Shown one piece after another: positions 15,448 through 25,309 of a stretch of DNA of 64,000 nt. The stretch's first letter is position 1. The number at the start of each line of letters is the position of its first letter. Origin of the DNA: Oscillospiraceae bacterium (GTDB lineage: Bacteria; Bacillota; Clostridia; Oscillospirales; Acutalibacteraceae). Below the pieces are notes generated by a model. That model saw only the letters and a list, made by a program, of their open reading frames with translations. It was not told the origin of the DNA and searched no databases. Position numbers and translations under genes: made by a program. The stretch lies in contig SVPH01000007.1 of the NCBI GenBank assembly GCA_015065965.1, positions 1-64,000 of the forward strand. Direction: 5' to 3'.

Positions 15448-16140
15448 TTATCGCTGAACTTCGCCGGTTATGGCATTGATGACGTTATAATAGACCGCAA
15501 CATGTGAGTTCGAAATGTATTTATCCAGATGCATCGAACCGAAAAACCATCGTCTGAAACGGCAGACCTCAGAGAGTTCCTCAAGGTATGTGTTAAGTCC
15601 GGTAACACTTGCGGTTTCACTGTCTTTGAGTTTAAGGAAACTTTTGATTTTAACGGGCGGTTCGTGGGTGACTATGTAGTCAACGCGGCAGTTGAGTTTT
15701 TCAATGTTTGCCGCACCTTCAAGAAGTTCTTCACGGCTGGGGAATTCAAATTTTGACCATGCGTTTTTTTCAAACCTGATATCAATATCAGGGCTTTCTC
15801 CGCCGCCCATGGTGAAGAAGGTCATGTTGTCGATTCTGAAAATCTGGCCTCTCATAAGGTGATAAAGATTGCCGCAGATATGATGTACTTTGCCGCCGTT
15901 CCATTCGCTGACGGGGTAGGCGTTGAGCAGTTCGAAATTCTCATGCGTGCCGTCGATAAAGCAGATATTAAATTTTTTGTTGCCGAGTTTTTTCAGTATT
16001 TTCTGCTCGATTTTGCTGTTATCCCAGACAAAACCGAAATCACCGCAGACAATCAGGGTATCGCCTTTTTTGAGTTGCTTTATTGCAGGTGAATCAAAGC
16101 GAGAAATATCGCCGTGCATATCACCGGTTATATATACCAT
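15448..16140 (-). CDS. Calcineurin-like metallophosphoesterase
   Basis: The start is ATG 16140 (AGGAG eight bases upstream) giving MVYITGDMHGD; the track begins six codons earlier. Metal-ligand motifs of the superfamily appear in order: GDMHGD near residue 6, VCGDFGFVWD near 33, DGTHENFE near 68, and VTHEPP near 160. It is 230 aa long, without signal peptide or membrane span, so it is cytoplasmic. The substrate cannot be predicted; relatives act on phosphodiesters or phosphoproteins. It lies 42 bases upstream of the GH-A-like gene on the same strand and may be cotranscribed. Confidence 0.85.
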   Translation of the reverse strand: MVYITGDMHGDISRFDSPAIKQLKKGDTLIVCGDFGFVWDNSKIEQKILKKLGNKKFNICFIDGTHENFELLNAYPVSEWNGGKVHHICGNLYHLMRGQIFRIDNMTFFTMGGGESPDIDIRFEKNAWSKFEFPSREELLEGAANIEKLNCRVDYIVTHEPPVKIKSFLKLKDSETASVTGLNTYLEELSEVCRFRRWFFGSMHLDKYISNSHVAVYYNVINAITGEVQR

Positions 16141-16274
16141 GCAAATGCTCCTTTGCAATTTTCATAGATAGAATTACTATAACTTAAAACCGTAAAAAAA
16201 TCAAGGCGGTAAATATTAATTTATACATTCAAATAAAATTCATGAACAAAACTATTTATTTATTCGCTTTTTTG

Positions 16275-16283
16275 TGCTATAAT
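16275..16283 (+). promoter_or_regulatory. Extended -10 promoter of the carboxypeptidase gene
   Basis: TGC-TATAAT (TATAAT at 16278-16283) with no good -35 element, 44 bases before the ATG. Confidence 0.6.
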
Positions 16284-16326
16284 GCTATCCGTATGTGAAA
16301 AATTTTTGACTTAACGGTGTTGTGAT

Positions 16327-17700
16327 ATGAAAAAGATACTTACAATAATAATGATTTTTACGGTGCTTTTGAGTTCCGTATTTTCTCTTTCCGCAAATGC
16401 GGCTTACGATGAGGCAATGGAAGCGATGAAACTTTATTCGGACTGCGTTCTGCTTATGAGTGCGGATAACGGCGAAGTTGTGTTTGAAAAGAACGCAGGC
16501 AAGCAGACTCCTCCCGCAAGCCTTACAAAAATCGTAACGGCAATTGTTGTTCTGGAGAATTGCAAGGACCTGAATGCAATGGTAACCGTTCCCGAATCAT
16601 GCATAAAAGAACTTGACGGCACAGGCAGTTCGCTCGGCGGTCTTCAGGCAGGCGAAATGCTCAGCGTCTATAATCTGCTTGCAAGTCTGCTTATACAGAG
16701 TGCAAACGAGGCGGCAACAACCCTTGCCGATTACATAAGCGGCGGCGACAGAGCAAAGTTCATTTCAATGATGAATGAAGTTGCCGAAAGATTGGGCTGC
16801 AAAAACAGCCATTTTGTAAATCCGCACGGTTTGCATGACGAAAATCAGTATGTTACCGCTGAGGATATGGCAACTTTTATTCTCCATGCAAAGGAATTCC
16901 CTGCTTTTGAAGAGATTGTCGGCAAATCAAGTTACAAACTGCCTGCAACAAACATGCAGGAAGAGCGCAATGTTCTTAACACGAATTATCTGATGAACAG
17001 CGCATATAAAGATTATTACTGCAAGTATGTAACCGGCGGTAAGACAGGTTCAACTTCGGATGCAGGCAGATGCGTTGTTGTAACCGCTTCAAAAGACGGA
17101 TATAACTATGTTGCCGTTGCGCTCAACTCAACATTCAGCGATGTTGACGGCGACGGTGTCAACGAAAACGGCGCATTTCTTGACACAAAGGAAATGCTGG
17201 AATGGACTTTCAAGAATATCGAACTTGTTGCGATTTCGGATACAACCCGAATTGTAGGTCAGGTGCCTGTCAAATATGCAAAAACAACCGATTATTTGAC
17301 TCTTTCGCCTGCAGAAACGGTTTACAGCCTTGTTCCGGTCGGTACTGATTCGGGCAGCCTGCTTGTTGAGCCCATAGAAGATACTGTGCCTGAGTTTGTT
17401 AAGGCTCCCGTCAAAAAAGGCGAGGTTATCTGCAGAGCAAAGGTGCTTTATGCAGGTAATGTAATAAAAGAAATAGACCTTGTAGCAAGCATGGATGTTA
17501 AGAGAGGCGTTTTTGCCACAATCGGAACGGTTGCAAAAAACATTTTCTCAAACTGGCTTTTCAGAATAGTTGCGCTTGCGGTTATTGTTGTGCTGATTAT
17601 TCTTGTTTTCATAAACCGAAGAAGAAAAAAAGCAGCAAAACCTGCAAACAGCAAGGATTACAGAATACTCAATTACAACGATTTTATGAAACTTAAATAA
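16327..17700 (+). CDS. dacF: D-alanyl-D-alanine carboxypeptidase (S11, DacF/PBP5-like)
   Basis: It trims the terminal D-Ala from peptidoglycan stem peptides outside the cell. A signal peptide (MKKILTIIMIFTVLLSSVFS ... ANAA) precedes the penicillin-binding domain with Ser65-x-x-Lys68 in PASLTKIV, SAN in QSANEAAT and KTG in GGKTGSTSDAG. The PBP5 C-terminal beta domain follows (about 290-385), then a single transmembrane helix (about 400-430) and a basic cytoplasmic tail. This topology differs from the amphipathic anchor of E. coli PBP5 but is usual in Clostridia. The gene is followed after 10 bases by an acetyltransferase gene, probably in one operon. Confidence 0.9.
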   Translation: MKKILTIIMIFTVLLSSVFSLSANAAYDEAMEAMKLYSDCVLLMSADNGEVVFEKNAGKQTPPASLTKIVTAIVVLENCKDLNAMVTVPESCIKELDGTGSSLGGLQAGEMLSVYNLLASLLIQSANEAATTLADYISGGDRAKFISMMNEVAERLGCKNSHFVNPHGLHDENQYVTAEDMATFILHAKEFPAFEEIVGKSSYKLPATNMQEERNVLNTNYLMNSAYKDYYCKYVTGGKTGSTSDAGRCVVVTASKDGYNYVAVALNSTFSDVDGDGVNENGAFLDTKEMLEWTFKNIELVAISDTTRIVGQVPVKYAKTTDYLTLSPAETVYSLVPVGTDSGSLLVEPIEDTVPEFVKAPVKKGEVICRAKVLYAGNVIKEIDLVASMDVKRGVFATIGTVAKNIFSNWLFRIVALAVIVVLIILVFINRRRKKAAKPANSKDYRILNYNDFMKLK

Positions 17701-17710
17701 GGGGAAAGAA

Positions 17711-18862
17711 ATGGAATTATTTAAAGGAACGGGAATTAAAAGTGACGAAAAGGAACTTATTGAGGCGCTCGACGAGATTTTCTTTTCGGAAGAAGATAAT
17801 GATTTTATGAGTCTTCTGCCCAAACTCTACAAAGATAAATATAACCCCGGCGAGCATAACTTTATCATTAAAGAAGACGGAGTTATAAAAGCGGCTGTAG
17901 GCTGTTATCCGATGGATGTTACCGCCGGCGGCAGAAAACTCAGGCTTATGGGAATAGGCAATGTTGCGGTTGCAAAGGATTGCCGCCGCAAAGGATATAT
18001 GATCGAACTGATGAATGCTTCGCTCGAAAAGATGATTGCAGAGGGCTATGATTATTCGCTCCTTGGCGGACAGAGGCAGAGATATGAGCATTTCGGCTAT
18101 GTGCCTGCAGGCAGTTCAATGCGTTTTACCATCAACAAAGGCAATATCAGACGCCTGAGAAACGGCAATACAGATACTTCATTCACTGCAAAACCGCTGA
18201 GCGAAGATGATACAGGAGTTATTGCAAAAATCAAGGAAATCAACGATGCAATGCCGTTTTACGTTGAACGCAAGGCAGAGGAAATGATTGATATTCTCAG
18301 AAGTTGGAAGTGTGTGCCGTATGCAGTTTATGACGGCGATGAATTCAAGGGCTATTTTGCTTTCAACAGCAATGATTCTTTCGCCGAGATGAATGTTGTC
18401 TGCGTTGACGATATGCTTGATTTTCTTCTCTGTGCCATGCAGATTATGGGCAGCGAATCTATCTCGTTCACCGTTCCTGTTTATGACAGCAAAACCTGCG
18501 GATATATGGCAAAAATATGCTGCGGAATGGCTCTTTGCCATGTTGATCAACTAAACATCCTTAATTATAAAAATTTTGTTGAGGCTTTTCTTGCAATCAA
18601 AGCCAAGCGCATAAATCTTTGCAGCGGCACGCTGAATGTGCTTGTTCACGGCTATGCAAAAGATGAGAATATTGCAATCACCGTTGACGGCAAGAATGTT
18701 ACCGTTGCCGAAACGGATGCAAAACCCGATGTTGAACTTGACAACCTTGAGGCGGTTGCTTTCTTTGCAGGCAATTATTCGGCAAAAAGGATTGATCTGC
18801 CTGCCTTTGCTCAGAATTGGTTCCCCGTTGATTTCTATATGAACTGTCAGGATAATGTCTGA
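17711..18862 (+). CDS. Eis-like GNAT N-acetyltransferase
   Basis: This 383-aa protein has an N-terminal GNAT domain whose acetyl-CoA loop is visible in VAVAKDCRRKGYMIELMNAS (about residues 85-105) and LLGGQRQRYEHFGYVPAG. A second GNAT-like half follows (about 165-290) and the C-terminal ~100 residues resemble an SCP2 sterol-carrier-like fold, the layout of Eis-family enzymes. AAGGGGAAAG precedes the ATG. The gene lies directly behind dacF. The acetylated substrate is unknown; Eis relatives modify amines such as aminoglycosides, but no resistance claim is made. Confidence 0.8.
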   Translation: MELFKGTGIKSDEKELIEALDEIFFSEEDNDFMSLLPKLYKDKYNPGEHNFIIKEDGVIKAAVGCYPMDVTAGGRKLRLMGIGNVAVAKDCRRKGYMIELMNASLEKMIAEGYDYSLLGGQRQRYEHFGYVPAGSSMRFTINKGNIRRLRNGNTDTSFTAKPLSEDDTGVIAKIKEINDAMPFYVERKAEEMIDILRSWKCVPYAVYDGDEFKGYFAFNSNDSFAEMNVVCVDDMLDFLLCAMQIMGSESISFTVPVYDSKTCGYMAKICCGMALCHVDQLNILNYKNFVEAFLAIKAKRINLCSGTLNVLVHGYAKDENIAITVDGKNVTVAETDAKPDVELDNLEAVAFFAGNYSAKRIDLPAFAQNWFPVDFYMNCQDNV

Positions 18863-18908
18863 TTGTTTTGTATTATGCGCAAAATTTGTCTAAAATTTTT
18901 ATAGTCTA

Positions 18909-18937
18909 TTGACTAATCAAAAAAATAAAGTTATAGT
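18909..18937 (+). promoter_or_regulatory. Promoter of the epimerase gene
   Basis: TTGACT (18909-18914) and TATAGT (18932-18937) with 17-base spacing; the gene begins at 18989 behind CAAGGAGG. Confidence 0.7.
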
Positions 18938-18988
18938 ATATTTGTATGGTTTAATACTTGTATAATTATTCAAGGAGGAATAGTCCAA

Positions 18989-20008
18989 ATGAAAGTATTT
19001 ATGATTGGCGGCACAGGTCTTCTCGGCTGTGAAGCAGCAAGAATTTTTATCGAAAGAGGCCATCAGGTAAAGAGCGTTGCTCTTCCCCCTCTTCCCGAAG
19101 GCGCACCCATTCCCGAAGAAATGGAACTTGAATTCTGCAATATCTACGAAAAGTCAGATGAAGAAATCAAGGCCATCATGGCAGGCTGCGACTGCTTTGT
19201 TTTTGCAGCAGGTATTGACGAAAGAGTTGAATTCCCTGCACCCGTTTACGATGCATACTATAAGTATAACATTGCTCCTCTTGAGAGAATTCTTCCCCTT
19301 TGTAAAGAAATCGGCATGAAAAATGCTGTTATCCTCGGCTCATACTTTGCATATCTTGCAAAAGAGCGCCCCGATATGAAACTCACAGAGAAGCATCCTT
19401 ACATCAGAAGCCGTATCGCTCAGGAAGAAGTTGCATTTTCATTTGCAGACGAGAACTTCGACGTTGCAGTTCTTGAACTTCCCTATATCTTCGGCACACA
19501 GCCCGGCAGAAAGCCTGTTTGGGTTATCCTCATCGAACAGATTAAGATGATGGATAAACTTCCGTTCACAATGTATCCGGGCGGCGGCACAGCAATGCTT
19601 ACAGTTCGTCAGGTTGGCGAAGTTATCGTTGGCGCTGCTGAAAAGTCAAAGGGCGCAAAAGCATGGCCCATCAGCATGTATAACCAGACATGGAAAGAAT
19701 TCCTCAAGATTGTTTACGCTGCAAGAGGCATGGGCGAAAACAGAAAAGTTATCAGCGTTGCTCCCTGGATGATGCGTATGGGTCTTGGCGGTGTTAAGAA
19801 AGAATATGCTGCAAAGGGCATTGAAAGCGGTATTGATGTTGACGGACTTGCAGATATCATGGATATCAACCTTTTCATCGACAGAAAGTACAGCGTTGAA
19901 CTCGGCGCAACCGAAGATGATATCAAGGCTGCTATCACAGATTCAATCAAGGTGAGTCAGGCTGCATATGACGGCAAAGTTAAACTCCTTGAAATGAAGG
20001 GCGAATAA
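18989..20008 (+). CDS. NAD-dependent epimerase/dehydratase (extended SDR)
   Basis: This 339-aa protein begins with the Rossmann motif FMIGGTGLLGCEAARIF (GGTGLLG). The mid-domain GSYFAYLAKERPD and HPYIRSRIAQEE segments occupy the place of the usual YxxxK active site, but Lys in the second is Arg, so catalysis may differ. The C-terminal substrate lobe (about 190-330) follows. It acts in the cytosol, most likely on a sugar nucleotide or related carbohydrate. A terminator follows and separates it from the next, oxidoreductase-GNAT fusion gene. Confidence 0.8.
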   Translation: MKVFMIGGTGLLGCEAARIFIERGHQVKSVALPPLPEGAPIPEEMELEFCNIYEKSDEEIKAIMAGCDCFVFAAGIDERVEFPAPVYDAYYKYNIAPLERILPLCKEIGMKNAVILGSYFAYLAKERPDMKLTEKHPYIRSRIAQEEVAFSFADENFDVAVLELPYIFGTQPGRKPVWVILIEQIKMMDKLPFTMYPGGGTAMLTVRQVGEVIVGAAEKSKGAKAWPISMYNQTWKEFLKIVYAARGMGENRKVISVAPWMMRMGLGGVKKEYAAKGIESGIDVDGLADIMDINLFIDRKYSVELGATEDDIKAAITDSIKVSQAAYDGKVKLLEMKGE

Positions 20009-20047
20009 TCTGCTTAAAATAACGGCAGAGAAACATAAAAACATAAT

Positions 20048-20081
20048 AAAAAGGGGGTTGTTTTAAACAGCCCCTTTTTAA
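20048..20081 (+). terminator. Intrinsic terminator after the epimerase gene
   Basis: AAAAAGGGGGTTGTTTTAAA and CAGCCCCTTTTT form a hairpin (AAAAGGGG.TTG with CAG.CCCCTTTT) ending in a T tract. Confidence 0.8.
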
Positions 20082-20105
20082 CTGAAAATTGGTAAGGTGA
20101 TAATT

Positions 20106-21950
20106 ATGGCACAGTTAAAAATGTATTGGCTCAAAGGAACTCCAATTGCGGATTTGGTTTTGCCCGAAGGCTACTCAATGGTAAATTATAAGGAATGCGT
20201 TGAAGACAAAGCAGCATGGGTTGATTGCTGCAAAAACGGTCTTGTCGGCGATGACACAGCACCTGAGTTCTATGATGACTGCGTTGCTGATGTTGATGAC
20301 TGCGTTCCCGAAAAGGATACTTTCTTCCTTGATTATGAGGGTGAACACATCGGAACAATATCTGCAATTTATCATCCGGATACAAATTGCGGTCAGGTCC
20401 ATATGGTCGGCATCAAAACCGAATTCCGTGGCAAAGGTTTAGGCAAGTATCTTAATAATACTGCTGTTAAAAAACTTGCTGCGCAGGGCGTTGACTATAT
20501 CTATCTCACAACCGATGAATGGCGCATGGGTGCGGTCAAGAGTTATCTTACAGCAGGCTTTATTCCCGTTGAGTATGATGAGGATATGAAAGGCCGCTGG
20601 GAGTGGATGCTCTGTGAACTCGGCGTTGACAGCGTTGATATGGTTTATGAAGACTGCTCATTCTGCAGAAAAGTTGAGAAAGCACCCGTTATTAAAATCG
20701 GTGTTGTAGGCGTAGGCAGAGGCAGAACGATGATTAACCACTGCGAAAACGTTAAGGGTGCAAAGACCGTTGCAATCTGCGATAATTACGACATACTGCT
20801 CGATAAAGCCAAAAAAGACTATGCCGACAGAGATATCACTTTCTATGATAATTACGAAGATTTCCTTAATCACGATATGGATGTTGTTGTTCTTGCAAAC
20901 TTTGCAACAGAGCACGCACCCTTTGCCGTAAAAGCACTTGAAAAAGGCTTCCATGTTCTCAGCGAAGTTCTTCCCGTTCAGACAATGAAGGAAGCGGTTG
21001 AACTTATCGAAGCAGTTGAAAGAACAGGCAAGAAATATTTCTATGCAGAGAATTACTGCTACATGGGCGCTCCCAAAAAGATGAGAGAACTTTACCTTGA
21101 AGGTGAACTCGGCGAGTTTGAATACGGTGAAGGTGAATATATGCATAACTGCGAAAGCATATGGCATAACATTACCTTCGGTGATCCCGACCACTGGCGC
21201 AACACAATGCATGCTTGCTATTACTGCACACATTCAATCGGTCCTCTTATTCATATTACAGGTCTTAAACCCGTAAAGGTAACGGGATTTGAACTTCCGT
21301 TCAATGCAAGAATGGCAAGAATGGGTGCAAAGGCAGGCCCTGCAGGTGTTGAAATGATTACCCTTGAAAACGGTGCTGTTCTTAAGAGTATCCACGGCGT
21401 TGGCCCTTCAAGAAACTCCGTATGGTACAGTATCTACGGCTCAAAGGGCAGAATGGAATGTGCCCGTGAGGATGCTTGCGAAAGCGACCATGTAAACAAA
21501 CTCTATGTTAACATTGACGAATATGAGGGTCAGAATATAAATGAGCCCGAAGAAAGATCAACCGGCGATGAGTTCTCACGCCTTGCCGCTCCTTCAGGCC
21601 ACGGCGGTTCGGACTGGTATGTAATGCATAATGTTGTTGAAACCGTAAGAGGCAGAGATAACATGGATATTATTGATGTCTATGAGGCAATGGATATGTT
21701 CCTGCCCGGCATGTTTGCATACCGTTCGGTACTTCAGGGCGGTATTCCCCTTGATGTTCCCAATCTCCGTAATCCTGAGGAGAGGGAAAAGTGGAGAAAT
21801 GATACGGAATGCACCGTTGCAAAAGTAGCGGGTGATATGCTTGTTCCCAGTTACTCCAAAGGCAATCCCGATATTCCCGCGGAAACCTATGAAGCCATTA
21901 AAAAGAAATTTGAAGAAGAATGGGCAAAGAAAATTTCCGAAAATAAATAA
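20106..21950 (+). CDS. Fused GNAT acetyltransferase and Gfo/Idh/MocA oxidoreductase
   Basis: The ATG at 20106 (AAGGTG upstream) is preferred over the track GTG at 20097. Residues ~1-190 are a GNAT domain with acetyl-CoA loop IKTEFRGKGLGKYLNNTAVK. Residues ~200-614 are a Gfo/Idh/MocA dehydrogenase with NAD-binding motif IGVVGVGRGRTMI, followed by the C-terminal alpha/beta domain. The conserved Glu-Lys-Pro of this family, whose Lys is catalytic, appears here as VLSEVLPVQT without Lys, unlike the intact SEKPV of the gene at 61635. The fusion suggests consecutive steps on an amino- or N-acyl-sugar; this is inference. A GPH transporter follows by 14 bases. Confidence 0.82.
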   Translation: MAQLKMYWLKGTPIADLVLPEGYSMVNYKECVEDKAAWVDCCKNGLVGDDTAPEFYDDCVADVDDCVPEKDTFFLDYEGEHIGTISAIYHPDTNCGQVHMVGIKTEFRGKGLGKYLNNTAVKKLAAQGVDYIYLTTDEWRMGAVKSYLTAGFIPVEYDEDMKGRWEWMLCELGVDSVDMVYEDCSFCRKVEKAPVIKIGVVGVGRGRTMINHCENVKGAKTVAICDNYDILLDKAKKDYADRDITFYDNYEDFLNHDMDVVVLANFATEHAPFAVKALEKGFHVLSEVLPVQTMKEAVELIEAVERTGKKYFYAENYCYMGAPKKMRELYLEGELGEFEYGEGEYMHNCESIWHNITFGDPDHWRNTMHACYYCTHSIGPLIHITGLKPVKVTGFELPFNARMARMGAKAGPAGVEMITLENGAVLKSIHGVGPSRNSVWYSIYGSKGRMECAREDACESDHVNKLYVNIDEYEGQNINEPEERSTGDEFSRLAAPSGHGGSDWYVMHNVVETVRGRDNMDIIDVYEAMDMFLPGMFAYRSVLQGGIPLDVPNLRNPEEREKWRNDTECTVAKVAGDMLVPSYSKGNPDIPAETYEAIKKKFEEEWAKKISENK

Positions 21951-21964
21951 AGGGAGAAATTTTT

Positions 21965-23455
21965 ATGGAAAACAAAAAGTTCGTCAGTAAAAAAGAGCTG
22001 TGGATGTTTGCTCTCGGCGCAGGCGGTCAGGGCATGATTTATGCCATGATGTCAAGTTACATCAGTGACTACTATGTAAACGTTTTGCAACTTCCCCTTA
22101 TGTTTGTTCTGGTTCTGATGCTTGCTGCAAGAGTATGGGATGCAATCAATGACCCTATGATGGGTATGATTGTTGACAGACGTTCAATGAAAAACGGCAG
22201 AATGAAGCCTTATATCATTATGGCAACGCCCGTTATTGCCGTGCTTACTCTCCTTATGTATCTCAGCCCCGATATGGAACAGACTCCGCTTATGATTTTC
22301 TCGGCGGTTGTATATATTCTTTGGGGTATGGCTTACACAATGGCGGATGTTCCTTTTTGGTCTCTTCCCAATGTTCTCACACCCAACTCAAAAGAGCGAA
22401 GCGATGTAATCTCTTTCACAAAGATTATCAACAGCATCGGTTCGGCTCTTCCCGAAGTGCTTTTCCTTGCAATCCCTCTTATCCTTAATGCGATTTATGC
22501 AAAATCGGGTAATGCACCCAATCCGCTTGACTTTGAAAAGAAAAAATATTTCCTTATCGCTCTTTTTGCGGTTGTTATCGGCGGATTAATGTATGTTAAC
22601 TGCTACTTCCATATTAAAGAAAGAGTTACGCTTCCCGATAAAAAGAAAATTCCCGGTCAGCCTTCAAGCCTTTCCAGACTTTTCAAATGTAAACCCCTGA
22701 TGCTTGTTGTTATTATGGGTATTCTTTCAAGCGGCAGATATCTTGTTCAGGCTGCGGCTATTCACGTTGCACGCTATTCATTCTATATCGGCCCTGAGAA
22801 TCCCACTCAGGCAGATATTCTCAACAGTATCAGCCTTGTAAAAACAATTTTCCAGGTTTGCACAATCGTTGGTATGTTCGGCACAACTCTTGTTATGCCC
22901 ATACTTATGAAGAAGTTCGACTACAAGAAAATTGTTATCACAACCTGTCTTGCAGGTTTTGCAGCAAGCGTAGTTACAACGGTTATCGGTTATGCAACAA
23001 ATCTTTCAAGCATTTATATCCTTGCTCCGTTCATTGTTATTCAGTCCATTCCTCTCGGCGTTATCAATGTTATCTCATATGCTATGATATGTGACAGCCT
23101 TGACTATATGGAACTTACAACGGGTCACAGAGAGAACGGTCTCGGCTCGGCTTGTCAGGGCTTTATCAACAAGATCGGCAACGCATTTGCAACCTGCGGA
23201 ATCATCGTGCTTTACATGGCAATTGATATGGATCCTGCTGCAATGCTTTCAAAAGAAGCAATTATGGCGGCTACCGATGTTGCACCCGATCAAAGATTTG
23301 CAATGTTCTGCCTTGTTTCTCTTCTCCCCGGCATCAGCATGCTGCTCTGCTCAATTCCCATGTTCTTCTACAAGATAGCAGGCAAGGAAAAAGAGAAGAT
23401 GCTCAAAGACCTTGCTGCAAAGCGTGAAGCGGATGGTTTTGCAGTTACAGAATAA
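21965..23455 (+). CDS. GPH-family sugar:cation symporter
   Basis: This 496-aa protein has about 12 transmembrane segments and the MelB/GPH signature: RVWDAINDPMMGMIVDRR after helix 2, WGMAYTMADVPFWSLPNVL near residue 120, and DSLDYMELTTGHRENGL in the second half. GPH carriers import glycosides, pentosides or hexuronides with Na+ or H+. It lies 14 bases behind the GNAT-oxidoreductase fusion with GGGAGAAA upstream of its ATG, so the pair probably imports and modifies one carbohydrate. The substrate is not identifiable from sequence. Confidence 0.88.
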   Translation: MENKKFVSKKELWMFALGAGGQGMIYAMMSSYISDYYVNVLQLPLMFVLVLMLAARVWDAINDPMMGMIVDRRSMKNGRMKPYIIMATPVIAVLTLLMYLSPDMEQTPLMIFSAVVYILWGMAYTMADVPFWSLPNVLTPNSKERSDVISFTKIINSIGSALPEVLFLAIPLILNAIYAKSGNAPNPLDFEKKKYFLIALFAVVIGGLMYVNCYFHIKERVTLPDKKKIPGQPSSLSRLFKCKPLMLVVIMGILSSGRYLVQAAAIHVARYSFYIGPENPTQADILNSISLVKTIFQVCTIVGMFGTTLVMPILMKKFDYKKIVITTCLAGFAASVVTTVIGYATNLSSIYILAPFIVIQSIPLGVINVISYAMICDSLDYMELTTGHRENGLGSACQGFINKIGNAFATCGIIVLYMAIDMDPAAMLSKEAIMAATDVAPDQRFAMFCLVSLLPGISMLLCSIPMFFYKIAGKEKEKMLKDLAAKREADGFAVTE

Positions 23456-23488
23456 AAATCAGTGAAATTAAAGAAAAGGTGACCCCGT

Positions 23489-25309
23489 TTGTCAAATAAA
23501 AAAGATTTAAGAAATATCGCAATCATTGCTCACGTTGACCACGGAAAGACTACTCTTGTTGATGAAATGCTCAAGCAGAGCGGAACTTTCCGTGAGAATG
23601 AGCAGGTTGCGGACAGAGTTATGGACTCCAACGACCTTGAGCGTGAAAGAGGAATTACCATTCTCTCAAAGAACACATCGGTTCATTATAAAAACACAAA
23701 AATCAATGTTGTCGATACTCCGGGTCATGCCGATTTCGGCGGCGAAGTTGAGCGCATTCTGATGATGGTTGACGGTGTGCTTTTGCTTGTTGATGCATTT
23801 GAAGGCTGCATGCCGCAGACAAGATTTGTTCTTAAAAAGGCACTTAACCTTAAAAAGAAAGTTCTTGTTGTTATCAATAAAATCGACAGACCCAATGCAA
23901 GACCCTATGAGGTTGTTGACGAAGTGCTTGATTTGTTCATCGACCTCGGTGCGGATGAAGACCAACTTGAATTCCCCGTTGTCTATGCCAGCGCAAGGGA
24001 CGGCTATTCAAGCCTTGACCCCAACAACCGCGGCGGCAATATGCAGACCCTGTTTGATGCGATTTTAGAAAATATCGAACCTCCCGAGGGCAACCCCGAA
24101 GAGCCTTTGCAGGTGCTTTTCTCAAGCCTTGATTATGATGACTATGTCGGCAGAATCGGTGTAGGCAGAGTTGAAAGAGGCAGGATTAAAAAGAATCAGC
24201 AGATTACTCTTTGCAAAACTGACGGCACAACCCAGAACGTAAGGGTTTCAAGGCTTTATCAGTTTGAAGGTCTTGCCAGAGTAGAGTGCGATGAGGCTGA
24301 AGCGGGCGATATTATCTGTGTTTCGGGCATTGAGGGTATCAATATAGGCGAAACAGCCTGTGACCCCGAAAATGTTGAAGCACTGCCTTTCATTAAAATT
24401 GACGAGCCTACAATTTCAATGAATTTTATTGTTAACGACAGCCCGTTTGCAGGCAAAGAAGGCAAGTTTGTTACCTCAAGAAATATCCGTGACAGACTCT
24501 TTAAAGAGGTTGAAACCAATGTGAGCATGAGAGTTGAGGAAACCGAAACAACAGATACTTTCAAAGTTTCGGGCAGAGGCGAACTTCACCTTTCAATCCT
24601 CATCGAAACAATGCGCCGTCAGGGCTACGAATTTCAGGTTTCAAGACCCAAGGTTATCTTTAAAGAAATCGACGGTCAGTTAATGGAACCCATGGAACTG
24701 CTTATTGTTGAAGTTCCCGAGCAGTATGTCGGAGCGGTTATCGAGAAACTCGGTTCACGCAAGGGTGAACTTGAAAATATGGGCGCTCGTGAAGGCGGCT
24801 CAACCCACCTTGAATTTAAAATCCCGTCAAGAGGTCTTATCGGCTACCGCGCCGAATTCCTCACCGATACAAACGGCAACGGTATCATGAACCAACTCTT
24901 TGACGGCTATGCTCCTTATAAAGGAGATATCCAGACCCGTGAAAGAGGCTCAATCGTTGTTCACGAAACGGGTACAAGCACCGCTTACGGTCTGTTCAAC
25001 ACTCAGGACAGAGGCAGGCTTTTCATTCCTGCAGGCGTTGATGTTTATGAGGGTATGATTGTAGGCGAATGTGCAAAGAATGAAGATATAGTATGCAATG
25101 TTTGTAAAACAAAGCATCTCACAAATACCCGTGCATCGGGTTCGGATGATGCGCTCAGGCTTGTGCCCCACAGCGTTCTCAGCCTTGAGCAGTGCATGGA
25201 ATTCATCAAAGATGATGAATTGCTTGAAGTAACACCCGATTCACTCAGACTCCGCAAAAGAATTCTTTCAAAGGAACTGCGTATGAAGCAGCAGTTTAGG
25301 AAAAAATAA
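23489..25309 (+). CDS. typA: Ribosome-associated GTPase TypA/BipA
   Basis: This 606-aa translational GTPase starts at TTG 23489 behind AAAAGGTGA. G1 is [10 protein letters not shown], the switch I region is RERGITI, G3 is [14 protein letters not shown], and G4 is NKIDR. Domains II, III and V follow, and the C-terminal domain diagnostic for BipA contains [22 protein letters not shown]. BipA binds 70S ribosomes and supports 50S assembly and stress responses. Length is normal. Its stop overlaps the ATG of ribF by one base (TAATG), so the two are translationally coupled. Confidence 0.95.
   Translation: MSNKKDLRNIAIIAHVDHGKTTLVDEMLKQSGTFRENEQVADRVMDSNDLERERGITILSKNTSVHYKNTKINVVDTPGHADFGGEVERILMMVDGVLLLVDAFEGCMPQTRFVLKKALNLKKKVLVVINKIDRPNARPYEVVDEVLDLFIDLGADEDQLEFPVVYASARDGYSSLDPNNRGGNMQTLFDAILENIEPPEGNPEEPLQVLFSSLDYDDYVGRIGVGRVERGRIKKNQQITLCKTDGTTQNVRVSRLYQFEGLARVECDEAEAGDIICVSGIEGINIGETACDPENVEALPFIKIDEPTISMNFIVNDSPFAGKEGKFVTSRNIRDRLFKEVETNVSMRVEETETTDTFKVSGRGELHLSILIETMRRQGYEFQVSRPKVIFKEIDGQLMEPMELLIVEVPEQYVGAVIEKLGSRKGELENMGAREGGSTHLEFKIPSRGLIGYRAEFLTDTNGNGIMNQLFDGYAPYKGDIQTRERGSIVVHETGTSTAYGLFNTQDRGRLFIPAGVDVYEGMIVGECAKNEDIVCNVCKTKHLTNTRASGSDDALRLVPHSVLSLEQCMEFIKDDELLEVTPDSLRLRKRILSKELRMKQQFRKK

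Noticed and set aside
20658-21233. Minus-strand ORF of 191 aa opposite the GNAT-oxidoreductase fusion
   Set aside because: Shadow ORF with skewed Phe/Val/Cys composition, inside an unmistakable coding frame.
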